NCBI GenBank assembly: GCA_000226015.1
Contig: JH152822.1
Span: forward strand, 47,194 to 101,257
DNA from: Mnemiopsis leidyi
Lineage: Eukaryota; Ctenophora; Tentaculata; Lobata; Bolinopsidae
Direction of reading: 5' to 3'
Length of the DNA stretch: 54,064 nucleotides
Below, piece by piece: positions 1 to 11,312 of this stretch. Numbering within the stretch: the first letter of the stretch is position 1; each line of letters begins with the position of its first letter. Below the pieces are notes generated by a model, which saw only the letters and a program-made list of their open reading frames with translations, was not told where the DNA came from and did not search any database. A program made the position numbers and the translations under genes.

Positions 1-152
<152 letters not shown>

Positions 153-434
153 GATTTAGATCTTAAGTATGCCAAATTGATCCGACGAGCATAATATCGG
201 CGATGCTGTTTGTTTGTTTTGCTTGTTTCCGGGTATGTCTGCCTGTCTAGTTATGTCAACACCGTCAACTTCACACTTGCTGATTGGTTGATTGATCAAC
301 CCAGCAAGCTGATTGGACAACGATTTAAGTCAAACCCCATTTCTGTGTGAACAGGCAGCGGTACGGTCAACCACTTTCTACGATTAGTATCTTTTTCGTG
401 CGACTTTCGTGTTAACTTGACATCCGATTTTGCC

Positions 435-1871
435 ATGGGATTTTTTAGTAGTAAAAAGAAGAAGAGTAGCAAGAAGGAAGTTATTCCAAAGAACGCGGAT
501 GTGAGTAAATTCAAAGTGTTAAACTTGATAACCAAATACGATAGAACATTAGAAAGACAGCAATACCTCAGGTAATAATTTCCCCCACGCGCCACGCATG
601 TAATTTTATAAAACTGAAAGCACTTCCGGACTTCAGTTATGTGCAATCCTATGATCACGTGATCATTTTTCAGGGCACCCCCGCTGTGCAGACTACGAAA
701 ATAATGGAGATCACAATCGTGTCTGTCAACAACATCACCCGGTCAACTGATGTGGTTGGCAAGATCGACCCCTATGTCATGGTGAGTGTTGAATAAATTC
801 TCGGCCGAGGTAGAGATATTATCATGAAATGTCTTTACGGCGGTAAAATCATTGATTCTAGCATAACTTCCTGATTCGGCTAGTTAAATAATTAATTGAG
901 CTTTACTCAAGCTGGGGGCTGGGGCTACCTGGATTGCAATTACCCGTACCGACCTACTTACTTTTTGGCGTTCAATTATACGGAGGATATTGGGGATATC
1001 ATGGCTATAATAAGAGAATTTCTAAATTGCGAATGTTTGGTAACAGCGAGTGGCTAGTCACGCCAACGTGCTGCTTTCTTGTCCCGATAGTTGCCCGGAG
1101 AACTCCTATTAACGGGCTGGCGAAATGAAAATCTGGCACTTGTTTTACTTTCTATCAAAAGTTTACAGTTTATATCCCACACCTTACGCCCCCTGTATCC
1201 AGATGTACGGAAATGGCCAACTCCTCGGAAAAACAAAGCCGGTAGACAACGCCACAAGTTGTGTGTTGAACGAAATGTTCGTCATCAAGCCCAAGGGAGA
1301 TCCCCGATCCATCCAGTTAGTCTTCTTTCAGTTCTTGCTTTCTAAATTGTTAGTTTTCTTGGAGATTAAAATCATGACAAATCCGAAATGACAGATGCTA
1401 CTTTTTAGAAGAGAAGTTTTCCTGGGTTTGAATCGGAAAAGATATATTCATTTTGCAGTTATCTAATTGCCCCAACTTCAGATTCAAATTCGACTTAATG
1501 GACAAGGATGACATTGGTGACGATGACGAAGTTGGCTCGGTAAATTTTTATACTTTTATACTTATAGCAAGAACTAGCAATGCACTTATAACGAACTTCA
1601 TTTTGCATACTCTACATACTTAACTACTCTTTTTGAATCGTAGATTTCATAGGTCAGACCCTATTTGTGGTTCTATTATTTTAAAGAATTTGAAGTTTTT
1701 AAGTTTTCAACTTATTTGCAATGATTTGTTAATTTCTTCTTACTTCAGGGGGCATTCAACCCAGCATCTGAGGAAAGTTTGAGCATGCAAACTGTTCATC
1801 TTAAGTGGAAAGGACAGGACATTGGGTCTTTAACAGTCGATATCAAAATCAAGGATATCCTTGTTGTCTAA
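435..1871 (+). CDS. Single C2-domain protein, five exons, 155 aa
   Basis: Exons 435-500, 674-781, 1203-1315, 1482-1539 and 1749-1871 join with GT-AG borders and closing phases (0, 0, 2, 0) into 156 codons including TAA. The start has a strong context (GCCATGG). The protein begins MGFFSSKKKK: Gly2, Ser6 and following lysines fit N-myristoylation plus a basic membrane anchor. From about residue 33 it reads as a C2 domain: strand MEITIVSVNNI, first loop ending in KIDPYVM, third loop MDKDDIGDDDEVGS rich in Asp, and a late strand GSLTVDIKIKD. C2 domains bind Ca2+ and phospholipid; the Asp-rich loops suggest Ca2+ is bound here. The likely role is a small membrane-recruited Ca2+ sensor or adaptor, since no catalytic domain follows. 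The family is clear; the exact orthologue is not. The weakest junction is the exon 3 donor (GTTAGT). Confidence 0.85.
651..666. promoter_or_regulatory. 16-bp perfect palindrome centred on CACGTG
   Basis: ATGATCACGTGATCAT lies in intron 1 of the C2 gene, ending just before the acceptor CAG at 671-673. The core is an E-box; the symmetry extends five bases on each side. A bHLH-type site is an inference. Confidence 0.5.
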
Positions 1872-2632
1872 TGCTTAAATGAGGAATTCCAATTGTCTGA
1901 ATAGCAATTTATCTACTGGACGAAATTTACATTAAATTTCGCATTTTCAATACCGATTTCCTAGTATATAAGTTTCTACGCTGTTTAAAACGATCATAAT
2001 TGTTGATATCAATATCTAAGTTTTAAACGCAGCAAAACGACGTATAGTATTATTGGATCTAGACTTAACTGTCCTGGTAATCCCAACCGTCCCTTACTTA
2101 TAGTTAACAACTTATGTCATATATGCTTGGGTAAGCTGCTTTTAGTATTTCTGTAGCACATTAGTTGTAAAACAAGGACAAGAAAGAAGAACTTTTTATC
2201 ATAAGGATCTGATTTATTCAGTCAAAACCACAAATATTGATTAAAAAGTGATAATGGTATGTCGAAAATTAGTTTTTAAAATAGGATTGATGAAAAACCC
2301 TCAATTCAATAACGTAAACGTTCTAGAATCTTAGATCAAAGATGCTCCTTTAAATCGATTAAGGTAAGTTAGCAACATACGGGTATTTTAACATATGCAT
2401 AAGATTTCAATCAGAATTGTATGTTTGCAATACTATTATAGAGCCAACCAATTGCAAATGGAAGATAAACAACTATAAAGAGCGCCTGATTATCATTTTG
2501 AACAATAAAGTCTGATTTCACCAAGTCTGCGTCCAATCAGCAATACTGAGGGATCTACTTCGAGAAAGATCACGGTGAAGGTCGTTGGGCACTCTTTAGG
2601 AAAGGACGTCACTAGAAGAAGAACAGAACTTC
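1872..2632. other. Convergent intergenic region
   Basis: This AT-rich spacer lies between the stop codons of the C2 gene (+) and the peptide-precursor gene (-). It should hold both 3' UTRs. Possible poly(A) signals are ATTAAA near 1932 and AATAAA at 2504-2509 on +, and AATAAA on - (TTTATT at 2213-2218). The two transcripts may overlap antisense. No other gene is visible. Confidence 0.5.
2213..2218 (-). terminator. Possible poly(A) signal of the peptide-precursor gene
   Basis: TTTATT on + gives AATAAA on -, about 415 bases past the predicted stop. It is a six-base signal in AT-rich DNA, so it is weak on its own. Confidence 0.3.
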
Positions 2633-3271
2633 TTAACCGTACCACCTGAAAAAATATTGTTTCAAATTATAACTGCTGTACATTATAACTATGCTGTATA
2701 ATAACCATCAAACCTTACTGCAAACAATATTCATACTACAACCTAACAAACAATATGAGGTATGACAAAACACATGTACTTGATAATCATTAAACCAATA
2801 GACGAAGGATCACCTTTTTTTCTTCTTAAATTAAAGGTACTTCAAAGAAACTTAAACAGGAGAAACAAGACAAACCTCCGTTTTCCGCCCTCGAATCCGG
2901 GATAATCAGAACCAGTATCGATTGCGGCTCTTTTTTCCACTCTCGCTGTCTCTCCTCCGGAACTCTCAGCTGATCTTTCTAATCGGATCTCTTCTGAATG
3001 AGGATTATTTGTTTTGTCCATAGAAAGCAAAAAAAAACCACAAAGCCGTTCGTTAACGGCAAAAATGTTGTAATTGTGAATGACAAGTGAAACAAATTTG
3101 GGTGGCATAAATACTAAAATAAATACTAAAATAGATGTAAATTTCACAGACTGCTTTAGAAAAACTTCAGATATTTCTCAAACTTTTACCTTGTGGGACC
3201 TCCTCTTGTCTGACAGGCACTGCAGTCAAGCAGGCCAGGAGAACTGCCAGGGTTAGGAGTAGGAGCTTCAT
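2633..3271 (-). CDS. Putative neuropeptide-like preprohormone, three exons, 70 aa
   Basis: Reading down the - strand, exons 3271-3190, 2993-2876 and 2645-2633 join with GT-AG borders and phases 1 and 2. The first exon encodes a typical signal peptide (MKLLLLTLAVLLACLTA) followed by an acidic linker. The second carries an acidic propeptide, then a KR site, the stretch AAIDTGSDYPGFEGG and another KR. The third adds only R-W-Y-G and a stop; its acceptor follows a run of T (TTTTTTCAG). Known prohormone processing would cut after each KR. A C-terminal Gly is the usual amidation donor, so the predicted products are an amidated peptide of about 14 residues and a short RWY-amide. The function is inferred from architecture only; I do not recognise the precursor. 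The borders of exon 2, whose donor GTTTGT is weak, and the tiny last exon need transcript support. An unspliced reading from 3147 to 2842 is the alternative but lacks a proper signal peptide. Confidence 0.6.
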
Positions 3272-3279
3272 CGGGTATT

Positions 3280-3740
3280 TCTTGTGTCTATAGAATAATA
3301 AGGTATAAGTTTCTTGTGTCTATAGAATAATAAGGTATAAGTTTCTTGTGTCTATAGAATAATAAGGTATAAGTTTCTTGTGTCTATAGAATAATAAGGT
3401 ATAAGTTTCTTGTGTCCCTAGAATAATAAGGTATAAGTTTCTTGTGTCTATAGAATAATAAGGTATAAGTTTCTTGTGTCTATAGAATAATAAGGTATAA
3501 GTTTCTTGTGTCTATAGAATAATAAGGTTTAAGTTTCTTGTGTCTATAGAATAATAAGGTATAAGATTCTTGTGTCTATTAAATAATAAGGTATATTAAA
3601 TTTCTTGTGTCTATAATAGAATTATTAGTTATTATAACTATAAGTTTCTTGTGTCTATAATAGAATTATTAGTTATTATAACTATAAGTTTCTTGTGTCT
3701 ATAAGAGAGTTAGGTGTAAATCGGATAAGTTTCTTGTGTA
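3280..3740. repeat. 32-bp minisatellite, ten regular units plus diverged longer units
   Basis: The landmark CTTGTG recurs every 32 bases at 3281, 3313, 3345 and on to 3569. Longer variants of the unit with ATTATTAGTTATTATAAC inserts follow to about 3740. The array starts nine bases upstream of the start codon of the - strand peptide gene, so it is that gene's promoter or 5' UTR. Read on -, each unit contains TATTCTATAG then ACACAAG, a possible splice acceptor. Confidence 0.95.
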
Positions 3741-6103
3741 TTTGGGCAAATGTTGGCAATTTATCTATATCATGACGTACACTAATTAAAAAACGAGAAG
3801 CCGAATCGGGGATAAGCATAGACCTAAAGCAAAAGAGAGAAAAAACCGTGCTATCGTAAGATTGTCATTGAAAAAGCGGCGTTGACCGCGACTACGGCGG
3901 CAAAATGATATCGCATTTTATTCTTGAGCTTTATAATGAGCGCACCCAAAATCCGTCATTAACTTGGATAACAGATATTTTGCGTCCATAAGATTTCCTG
4001 ATTTAAAATTGCAAATTGCCGGGCAACCCACAAAATTAATCGTCTGAGTACCAGAGTGGTACATTAACATAAGGAAGACAGTTATATTAGCTAAATCTAA
4101 TAGATTTCCTAATAACTTCCCCAGCGAAATTTTGGTTGACTTGCGCAGTAAATCGTGATGGCCGCGGAGTACCCACATGAAAACATTCATTTTATTTCAT
4201 TCCTCGTTCTATAGACAGGTAATGACATGAAAATTTCCGCACACTTTTTAAGACGTCAACCTAATACATTAAGTCACACAAGTCTACATGGAGTATCAAA
4301 TCATGAGCAAGAGTCGATAACGTATTTATTATAGACAGAAAGTTTTCGACGATTTAAATTTTAGGCCAAAAAGCATATCTTTAGACAGTAAAGATAATAT
4401 TCTTGGAACCAGAAATTCCTGAGAAAGAGAGCACCGATGAACTCGTTGAGACATTAGCAGATCCTTTGAGAGATTGACTTTGAGGGCTTATATAAGTAGT
4501 CCAGACTCGAGCAGGAAGTGGCTGGTTAACGTCCATTAAATTTATTCCAGGGATTATTATGTGAAAATTTCTGGGAACTTTTCTTGCTGCAAACATTTTC
4601 CAGACGTTAAAAGCCACTAAATAAGAGGTCGATGAGACTCAACTATTTTTAGAGATTGTTGCACTGAGAGTTGATATTTTTAGGTTCTCGCTCATTCAAG
4701 CTCATACTGTATACATATAAGCTATCTTTGCACGTAAAAGTATAGAAGTTAGCTTATCAAAAGGTATCATAGACATTGTCTAAGTTCTACTTTTCTATTA
4801 GACAATCAGGAAACTGGGAAACATACTCAGTAACATATTAGTGGCAGGAATAATCCCTAGGTCGGGTGCAGCAATTAAGTGCTGCGCCTTAATGGTAATA
4901 CGGTAATCAAACACAGGTAAATTTATTTGTATAAAAATGCGGCGTCTCTGAAAATAATATTTCATTTGGGGAAAAATTAGCTCCTCCATTGTCATCCATT
5001 GATTGTGCATTTTCCAAAAGAGTAAGTAAGTAAATTCAAAACAAAATATAGACGGCAAAAATATAATTAGTAAAAAATACGTTGCTGAAGGACATGACTA
5101 AATTCTTAAGGAGCTAAACGATTATCCTAACGCGATATGAAGGACAGCATTTTGGTACGAACAACTGCGTTATCATTACATCACCATGGGAGAATTCCAC
5201 CGCAACCCAGACAAAACCACAGAGAAGTAGGTTTGTACTAAAACGACTTGGTAGAAGTATAACCTCACAAATCAGAGACTCTAACTTCTAGGAAACGATC
5301 TGGAAATGGACAGATTTGATCTGCTTGATGTCTGCGTTTTCTCTCTATTTCTTTTCTTTATATCCGAGATATTGAGTCCATAACATCTCTCTGAAGCTTA
5401 CAGGCCAAGAGTCAATCTAGGAAATCAGACCAAGAGCCAAAGTAGGAAATTAATTAATTAAGTTCTAAAATGGTCTGAATAAATTTGTTTTGGATGTGCG
5501 TGAGTAAACAACAAACCACTCGTCATTAAGGCCAAACAGTTAACATCAAGTCATACCGACATGAAAACACTTGGGCTAAAATCATAGCTAGTAGTTGTGG
5601 TTATTGAAATAAAGTTTTGTAGGTACGTAAGCTATTTTTATATTAGGCCATGCTTTAGAGGAATTATTTTTGTGAAAACTTGAATTGAATTTTATACTTA
5701 GCAACAAAATACATCTGAAAAAACATATAAAATTATTGTTGATGTGATATTTAGACGGGTATGGATGATGAATCAAACTATTAAAGCGATAACGTAAGAT
5801 TACCATTTCATGGATAAACGAGCGAATTTAAAGATCAGTAGTTGTTAAACACTGTCACGGGTGAAATCAGACCTTTACTAATGAGCTGATGACAATATCT
5901 TCTAATTTCAATGACTCGTGTAGACGTTTCTTGGGATCAAGTCTACCCCAATCGAGCAAAGTGCTAAGACGTGAACTCCAAGAACCTAAAGTTGTAACTA
6001 ATTATAGGCATTAACCAACCACAAGAGTTTTACATTTTACCAAGGTACCTAACAGAAACATTACTCAGCAAAGAAAATGATGCCTTCACAGTGATACCTC
6101 TGC
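3741..6103. other. No gene identified
   Basis: AT-rich sequence. The short open frames here (for example on - near 3918-4190, 4381-4617 and 5588-5806) have no recognisable domain, signal peptide or supporting splice structure. I treat them as chance. Confidence 0.6.
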
Positions 6104-6285
6104 AAATAAGGGTGATGTGAGTTTCTGCAAACAAAAGTGATGTGAGTTTCTGCAAACAAAGCCAAAGGTGAAGTGAGTTTCTGCAAACAAGGGTGATGTG
6201 AGTTTCTGCAAACAAGGGTGATGTGAGTTTCTGCAAACAAGGGTGATGTGAGTTTCTGCAAACAAGGGTGATATGAGTTCCCCGG
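6104..6285. repeat. 25-bp minisatellite, about seven units
   Basis: The unit GTGATGTGAGTTTCTGCAAAC recurs with period 25 (starts at 6112, 6137, 6193, 6218, 6243 and 6268). An interrupted unit lies around 6160. It is open in several frames on the - strand because the unit lacks stops, which produces spurious ORFs. Confidence 0.93.
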
Positions 6286-8132
6286 TGGACGGAAAAACAT
6301 GCTCGGAGTAGGAAAGTAGGGGCGGGGCGAATGGCACTGTGGTACCTGGTAATGTTATTGTGGCTCGCCATCTCACCTTCCTAGCCCAAGCGTGTGTGCT
6401 ATTAGTATTAGGACGCGATGATATATGCGCGCTACTGCACGGTGTGTGTAAGCATGCTTACACTCTCCAATATTATCGATAATTGTAGAGAAACGTAGTT
6501 TTGGGGAAGGGTCATAAGTCCTTTATAACACGTGATAGCGTTGTCTGATATAAATCGGCCGTACCTAGCCGTACCTAGCTTCGTGTTGGTCAATCGTTGT
6601 CACATGATATAAAAATCTTTGTGACACTTCTCCAAAAAAACCTTTCACTTTCAGTTCTCTATAATTCTGTCCTGCAATTTTTTGTAATAACTCTCCGGGC
6701 TCCTTAATCGCCTTTCTCGTATAGCCAAAAATCTAGATCTGATTTCGTTAAATCCATCTCTTAAAACACTTCCTTTTGAGTTTAAGGGACATTCCAATTA
6801 TACGAATAAAAACGGTGACAGGCGGCTCAATACATTGAAAAGCAGCACTCAAAAATATGCCTGATTCAAATTGTACCATCCAAAAGTTCCTAACATCGAC
6901 CAAACTAAGATTTGATAAAATAGGGGTGGATATAAGTACTGCAGGTGTGGATGTTTCTTATAAACTTCACAAAGTCTCATTATCAGTTGTCACTATAGGA
7001 TATATCTAGATCCAACGTTAATAAACCTCCGATTAACCATTGTCGTAATCCATAATCACTCTACTGAGCTGTAAGAATAGAGACAAGGGAATATCAAACT
7101 TGTAGTAATGTTGCCATGGTAACTATATAGGCTTGGCTGGGAATCTAGTGAATCATGTGATTGTTGAACTAATGTGAGACTTACGCTCTCCGTGAAGACA
7201 GCTGAGCACTTCACAGTTCACGTACTGAGATAATTAAGTAAAGAGTTTAATAACTGATAATTGTGGGGAAGGATTACGATCATGGACAGTACTTGTGGTG
7301 ATGTTGTCCGGTAATATATTACGGTTAGGGAGGTCGTTTATAGCAGTCTTGAAAATTAAAACTGCGACCGAAAAATTTCGCTATGATTCTTGGAATGGGT
7401 ACAATTTACTTGTGGGGAACAGTGTGAGGACGGTGTTGGTCCTGCCCCTGGGGAAATGTCGCAAATTTTCAAATCTCATCCATCGTAAAATTTATTGATC
7501 ATTCCTATTTGATGATGTTGGTGGTCAGAAGAGAAACGCACAGATAATAAAGGCTTGAAATCTTCGTTTAATTACATCATTAGAGCCTCAATAAATGTAT
7601 TTTAATTGTAGTGTTGAAATAGTTTAAAACTATTTGAAGTTGAGCTATACCTAGTGGACTTTATTAGACCATTTGAATCTGTCACCGAGAAGCAAAAAAG
7701 GCCAAGGATCATTATAACCTCGAAAATGAGGTTTAAACATTCAAGAAAAAAAATTAAAAATAAACTGATCTTTTAACAGCTGTTGAGCAACAAAAAAAGA
7801 CGAAACATAATCAGCATTGTCTGACTTTGTCACTGTCAGACCCTCATCACTCATTCGAAGCGAATACTAATAGAGTAATAGAAAATAAAATGTCGGGAGG
7901 GTACGCGTGCTTATGCTCTACAATTACAAAATCAGCCAAATGAATTAATTTCTTTTATTTTCATAATTTTTAACTACTCACACAATCTCAACTTATTTGT
8001 ATACTTAAACTTTTTGAAGGGCGTGAAACGCCGAAGTCGCAATATCTTGTTGCTCTGTAAAATTATCTGCTCTGTGATTTGACCCAAAATAACAACGGAT
8101 ACCATCATGATTAGCCCTGAAGAAAAATACGC
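6286..8132. other. No gene identified; one X-box-like palindrome
   Basis: Noncoding-looking sequence. The one motif I would mark is the RFX-type palindrome at 7110-7123. Confidence 0.6.
7110..7123. promoter_or_regulatory. RFX X-box-like palindrome GTTGCCATGGTAAC
   Basis: It matches the general X-box form GTNRCC(N)nRGYAAC recognised by RFX transcription factors. Similar sites recur elsewhere in the window (15511, 41876, 45946, 50626). Binding is inferred. Confidence 0.45.
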
Positions 8133-8300
8133 TACTGTACCGGTAGAAATCAGGTCTACTGTACCGGTAGAAATCAGGTCTACTGTACCGGTAGAAATCA
8201 GGTCTACTGTACCGGTAGAAATCAGGTCTACTGTACCGGTAGAAATCAGGTCTACTGTACCGGTAGAAATCAGGTCTACTGTACCGGTAGAAATCCGGTC
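8133..8300. repeat. 24-bp minisatellite, seven units
   Basis: The unit TACTGTACCGGTAGAAATCA (first 20 of 24 bases) repeats exactly at 8133, 8157, 8181, 8205, 8229, 8253 and 8277, with a single change near the end. Each unit contains the palindrome TACCGGTA. Because 24 is a multiple of 3 and the unit has no stop in several frames, it makes open frames on both strands that I do not take as genes. Confidence 0.96.
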
Positions 8301-8366
8301 TTTCAGAAACCCCCAAATTTCGCACCCTAAATTAAATTGTCGCATCTTTACACTAAATTATTTCAG

Positions 8367-8467
8367 AGAATCTGATTGTTCAAAATTCCTTGTTTTCTCT
8401 GAGTAGACTCGGAGAGTCAAGCTTAGTATACTCAGAGAAAACAAGAAATTTTGAACAATCAGATTCT
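8367..8467. repeat. Long near-perfect inverted repeat (39-bp arms, 23-base loop)
   Basis: Arms 8367-8405 and 8429-8467 are reverse complements with one mismatch. The loop itself contains GACTC...GAGTC. A transcript would fold into a hairpin of about 100 bases. It may be a foldback or MITE remnant, or a small-RNA precursor; the sequence alone does not decide. Confidence 0.85.
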
Positions 8468-10870
8468 TCTATGAGACTCAATAATACTTCACGACTACAC
8501 CAGATTATTTCAGAAAAATCAAAATCAGTTCTCGATGAAATTTTTAAAAATCGAGAAAAACTTGATTTATCAAAAAATCATTCTCTTCGTTATCATCGTC
8601 TCGTCTGCTCCACCTTGACTCTGCAGGCAGGTGAAGTCCCAGGTGCAACAGGAATTTGAGCAATTGTCGATGAAGTCCGATCCTCTAACCTTGAATGTGA
8701 GACTAAGTTTGAACTTTGACTTCTTTCCCTCCAGGGGGCATTGGGGATCGGTGTGGTCTGAATCCTTGACTGTTCCGTTATCTCACCACAATGAGTTAAT
8801 TTTATAAAGTAGTGACATACCTTACTGATTTCCAAAGTCACGTGTCCAACAATTCCAGTCTTGCCATCAGAACTCCACGTTCTTCCTTTATTTCTTTTTC
8901 AGAGCAGACATACCGACTGTACTGGAGACAACATTCTATTTACCTGAGAAAAGTCTTAGCTTTTCTGATTCTTAGTAACTTTCAAAGTTTCATGATCACC
9001 CGTTTCAGGCCGCTACCATTCTCACTATCTTCAAATTAATTGCGTTAATTGGAGATCCACTGATCCTGCATCAGAAAAAAGGAGTGAGCGTTAACCAGTA
9101 ACTTCAAAGTGTGCAGAGAACCTTCACGTCAAAGATTAAGCCAGGAAGAAACAACTTCATTACTGGGAGCAGTTATCCCGTTTTTCACTTTAACGACGAC
9201 ATAAACTAAGTGAGAGAGGGGCGTTGTGTAAGATTCGCATGCCGTCAAATTAACATTTATTGGCGGACAATTTTCTTCAGACCCTAGTTGCAATACAATT
9301 CTATCGTACCGTGATTTTCAACTGCAGGGTTAAGAAGTATTAAAGAGCTTGAGAAGGCTGTGATTGTGAACTGAAGCTCGTGAAGAAGTGCGATTATACA
9401 GGAGGTTATGAAGTCAAGAAGGTTACGCAGAAACTCTAACAATTTCCTGTCATAAACTGATCGTTCACCACGACAACCAGGTAGGATAATCACAGCCCTT
9501 TACCACTCCTGAACTACCATTCTCACCTTTAAACCGGCGCAACCCAGTCATGCAACTATATTTCTTTCCGTGTCAAAACCAGGCGAGATCTCGCCCGTTC
9601 TAGTGAGTGATCAGCAAGTTTACAGAGATTGCCGGCTCTAACAGACAGGTAACTCCGTCTTGTCTAGGTGCCGTCTCTTTGGACGGAGATCAGCTGTAAA
9701 TTTGGTACCCTTCTACCATTTAGTGATTCCTAAAACTGCCAAAAAACCAGGCTGCACCCCAATAACAGTGAAAGCCAGACAAGTGAGGATTATTTTGATT
9801 TCATCGTTCGACAAGCTATGGCTTTTAGATATCAGGGAAGTTGTTCGTAATTTTTGAACTCACTAAAATTAAGGGCTGTTTCTTCAGGCTATAGAAAATT
9901 ATCGAATAGACCCAAAAAGAAGTTTAGATAAGTTTTTGAATGGGTTGGATTAGAAGCAAACAGATTTAGAGACGTCGGAGGTAGCCGCACGTATCTTTAC
10001 AGTGGAGAACTGCCTGTGGGATTGGATAGATCTACGCAGCTCTGTTTCTTTCTTGTACTGTATATTGTGATTAGCATGAGTTTACCCAAAGTTATGTGTA
10101 TCACTCGCTTCACTCAGAAATTATGACACAAAATGGGTGTCGTTAATTTGTGTAAATTAGGGCCAAGTTAACTGAGTGACATACGGTCGCCATTTCGCCA
10201 AAAAACGTTTGACGAGATGATATCCGTCTACCGTTCAGCTTTAGCTGCGTGAGTCGGGTATCACCGCGACAAAAAAACGTTCGCCTTGATATCATTATCA
10301 CCTTAAAGTATAGTACTCTTAGAAACCAAACATTGGAATTAAATCTGCTAGCTAAGCCTAAATTCTAATTTCTATGAGGATCATCAATGATGATTATTAG
10401 AATTTCGACAAAGTTTAAATAGTAACTATCGGCTGATTAGCCGTGACGGCGTGACTATTCTCCCTTCACTGACCAGACAATTAAAGTATTAAGATAGTTC
10501 AACTTAAACACTAATGAATAAGAGGTAAAGAATCTAACTGTTTTAAACTTTATTGTGTTATAGCAATCCCTTCAACCCCGCCAGTAAAGGCGATGAAACT
10601 ATCTCGGGAAAACAGGAGATTATCTGTCTGATAAAGTGGGATGTTGCAATTCTTACCCGTCACCCAGATATCCCTCTTTCTCTCATGCTCCTTTCCTCTT
10701 GAAGTGTATTATGTTCTGTCAGCTACAAGATGTATTTTAACGAATAACGGCCATCTATGCTATGACTGTTAGGATAAAGTGCTCCTTTATCGAAAGTTGA
10801 TATATATTCGTGAAAGTGGAAAGTTTCCATTCGCCCAGACGCCAGCTCTTTAATCAATTAGGTTCCCACG
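8468..10870. other. No gene identified
   Basis: Open frames of 65-90 codons here (for example 8390-8659 + and 9284-9493 -) have no domain I recognise, and one of them runs across the hairpin. No splice-supported exon was found. Confidence 0.55.
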
Positions 10871-10887
10871 ATTGATGCAGGGGAGAG

Positions 10888-10933
10888 GGAGTGAGAGAGC
10901 GAGGGAGAGAGCGAGGGAGAGAGAGAGAGAGCG
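10888..10933. repeat. Imperfect GA-rich simple repeat
   Basis: GAGAGGGAGTGAGAGAGCGA-type sequence just upstream of the putative SAM-gene promoter; such tracts are common in core promoters. Confidence 0.8.
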
Positions 10934-10969
10934 GTGCGTTTTAAACTATGCAGCATACAGTCCCAGCCT

Positions 10970-11175
10970 GCCACAGCTGGCTGAGCCGCTGACCAATCAC
11001 GTGAACACTGCGCGCGCTCTCATTGGCTGATTACTCGACGTCACGTGGCAGTGCTTCTCACGCGCGCGCGTTGCTGGCACGTGTTGTCAGATAAAGCATT
11101 CATTGCCCTTTCGTTGCCGATTTGGTTGTGATTGATTAGGCTGCATTACTTGAAAACTTGTGTACTGACAACCTG
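10970..11175 (+). promoter_or_regulatory. Putative promoter and 5' UTR of the SAM-domain gene
   Basis: This stretch is GC-rich compared with its surroundings and contains CCAAT (10994), CACGTG at 10998, 11042 and 11078, ATTGG near 11023 and alternating CG runs near 11010 and 11060. There is no clear TATA box. The layout suggests a CpG-type promoter bound by NF-Y-like and bHLH-like factors. The transcription start is not determinable. Confidence 0.5.
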
Positions 11176-11184
11176 ATGATGATA

Positions 11185-11312
11185 ATGGAAAGAGGACCTG
11201 AATGCTGGTCTACCACCGACGTGAAGTCCTGGGCTTATGATGCTCTCGGAAGTGATATTGCTGATTTGTTCGAACGAGAAGAAATAACCGGAGAATGTTT
11301 GTCCGAAATAAG
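11185..11312 (+). CDS. SAM gene exon 1 (start, first half of SAM domain)
   Basis: It encodes MERGPECW to CLSEI and stops in phase 2 before GTGAGA. Trp8 and the DVKSWAYDAL helix mark helix 1 of the SAM fold; ITGECLSEI matches the helix that usually reads as DGxxLLxL. Confidence 0.88.

Noticed and set aside
3280-3740. CRISPR-like regular repeat spacing
   Set aside because: Units are contiguous with no unique spacers; this is a eukaryotic minisatellite.
6030-6376. Three overlapping minus-strand ORFs with CRNSHHPCLQK-like repeats
   Set aside because: Three frames of the same 25-bp minisatellite; period not a multiple of three, so the same repeat peptide simply cycles between frames.
8005-8406. 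Overlapping repeat-protein ORFs on both strands
   Set aside because: They arise from the 24-bp minisatellite, which is open in several frames; no signal peptide or conserved flanks.
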